This document shows, piece by piece, positions 63,770 to 64,000 of a stretch of 64,000 nucleotides of DNA. Below the pieces are notes generated by a model. That model was not told where the DNA came from, searched no databases, and saw nothing but the letters and a program-made list of their open reading frames with translations. The position numbers and the translations under genes are program-made. The DNA is from Paludibacteraceae bacterium (GTDB taxonomy: Bacteria > Bacteroidota > Bacteroidia > Bacteroidales > Paludibacteraceae), in NCBI GenBank assembly GCA_017478225.1, contig JAFVDX010000009.1, positions 210,142 through 274,141 on the forward strand. Reading direction: 5' to 3'. The stretch's first letter is position 1. Every line of letters starts with the position of its first letter.

Positions 63770-63865
63770 TCTAGTCTGTCTAGTCTGTCTAGTCTATCTA
63801 GTCTGTCTAGTTTCTCTAGTCCTTCTAGTCTATCTAGTCTATCTAGTTTCTCTAGTCCTTCTAAC
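63770..63865. repeat. 9-bp tandem repeat (TCTAGTCTG-type), about ten units
   Basis: Ten gapless units with the core TCTAGT and a variable last triplet (CTG, CTG, CTA, CTG, TTC, CCT, CTA, CTA, TTC, CCT), then TCTAAC. The order TTC-CCT-CTA recurs, so there is a higher-order unit as well. Confidence 0.95.
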
Positions 63866-64000
63866 TTTCCTTTTCAGGTAAACCGCTATCATTATCAGTA
63901 TCAAGCATAGCGGCCATTCTCCTACGGGTACATCCTCTCCGACCTCCGAGGCAGGGTCAACCCATCCATGTCCGTTCCAAATCTTTCCTCCCGGTCCCAC
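63839..64000 (-). CDS. C-terminus of a surface protein (partial)
   Basis: The minus-strand frame is open from the window edge to TAG at 63841-63839 (53 residues seen). It shows GPGGKIWNGHGWVDPASEVG, then DVPVGEWPL and a hydrophobic segment (CLILIMIAVYL) followed by basic residues. This is the 'P-[IV]-G-[DE]-hydrophobic-RK' tail seen on many Bacteroidales exported proteins. The last residues (RRTRETR) are encoded by the 9-bp tandem repeat. The main part of the gene is outside the window. Confidence 0.7.
   Translation of the reverse strand: MGPGGKIWNGHGWVDPASEVGEDVPVGEWPLCLILIMIAVYLKRKVRRTRETR

Noticed and set aside
63770..63865. CRISPR array
   Set aside because: Period is 9 bp with no spacers and no cas genes; it is a minisatellite.

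Overview
The window looks like chromosome of an anaerobic, AT-rich Bacteroidales bacterium (family not determinable by eye). Reasons: several secreted proteins end in type IX secretion (T9SS) sorting tails; promoters follow the Bacteroidota TTTG / TAnnTTTG pattern rather than the E. coli pattern; Shine-Dalgarno sequences are mostly absent; there are two rubrerythrins, a TonB-receptor-like barrel, a PorT-type barrel, a DUF5686 protein and an EFR1 ferredoxin. No phage, plasmid, CRISPR or rRNA genes are seen.

Layout. 1-3.4 kb: tail of a secreted protein, then an operon of reverse rubrerythrin, type I asparaginase and PepD dipeptidase. 3.5-9.9 kb (minus strand): a PepSY-like protein and two large T9SS-exported proteins in one operon, a lipoprotein with two carboxymuconolactone-decarboxylase-like domains plus a cupin, and a REP-associated tyrosine transposase (RAYT). 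10.4-19.7 kb (plus): a tightly packed five-gene operon encoding a multi-zinc-ribbon protein, a membrane Ser/Thr kinase, a zinc-ribbon protein with four AAA+ modules, a zinc-ribbon/FHA protein and a PP2C phosphatase. 19.8-28.1 kb (minus): a surface-glycan modification locus (WecE- and WecD-like sugar enzymes, a polyprenol-phosphate glycosyltransferase, two small EamA/ArnE-like flippases, two polytopic membrane proteins). It is split by an AAA+/DUF4143 gene carrying its own promoter and terminator, and preceded by a ~350-nt leader rich in potential RNA structure.

28.3-33.0 kb (minus): rubrerythrin and a secreted UGSC-like protein lying between two 50-bp inverted repeats, then ribosomal genes rpmE2, rplI, rpsR and rpsF. 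33.1-35.7 kb (plus): tRNA-fMet, tRNA-Cys, sufB and ldcA. 35.9-48.2 kb: glnS, alkaline phosphatase, an outer-membrane barrel, a small flavoprotein/thioesterase operon, a Na/Ca antiporter, an iron alcohol dehydrogenase gene interrupted by an in-frame TAA, and an EFR1 flavodoxin-ferredoxin. 48.4-55.4 kb (plus): a GT4 glycosyltransferase, small flippase, DUF5686 protein, outer-membrane barrel and LTA-synthase-like sulfatase. 55.6-64 kb: VanX-like dipeptidase, PreA, alpha-glucan phosphorylase, YgiQ radical SAM protein, M23 peptidase, a 9-bp tandem repeat and the C-terminus of a surface protein.

The most unusual system is the 10.4-19.7 kb operon. Kinase, phosphatase and FHA reader resemble the threonine-phosphorylation modules known to control type VI secretion, but no secretion genes lie nearby and the partner is a soluble multi-AAA+ protein. 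The kinase N-terminus carries five threonine motifs of the form [N/K]T[I/V]RP, and the FHA protein carries one, which suggests a built-in phospho-switch.
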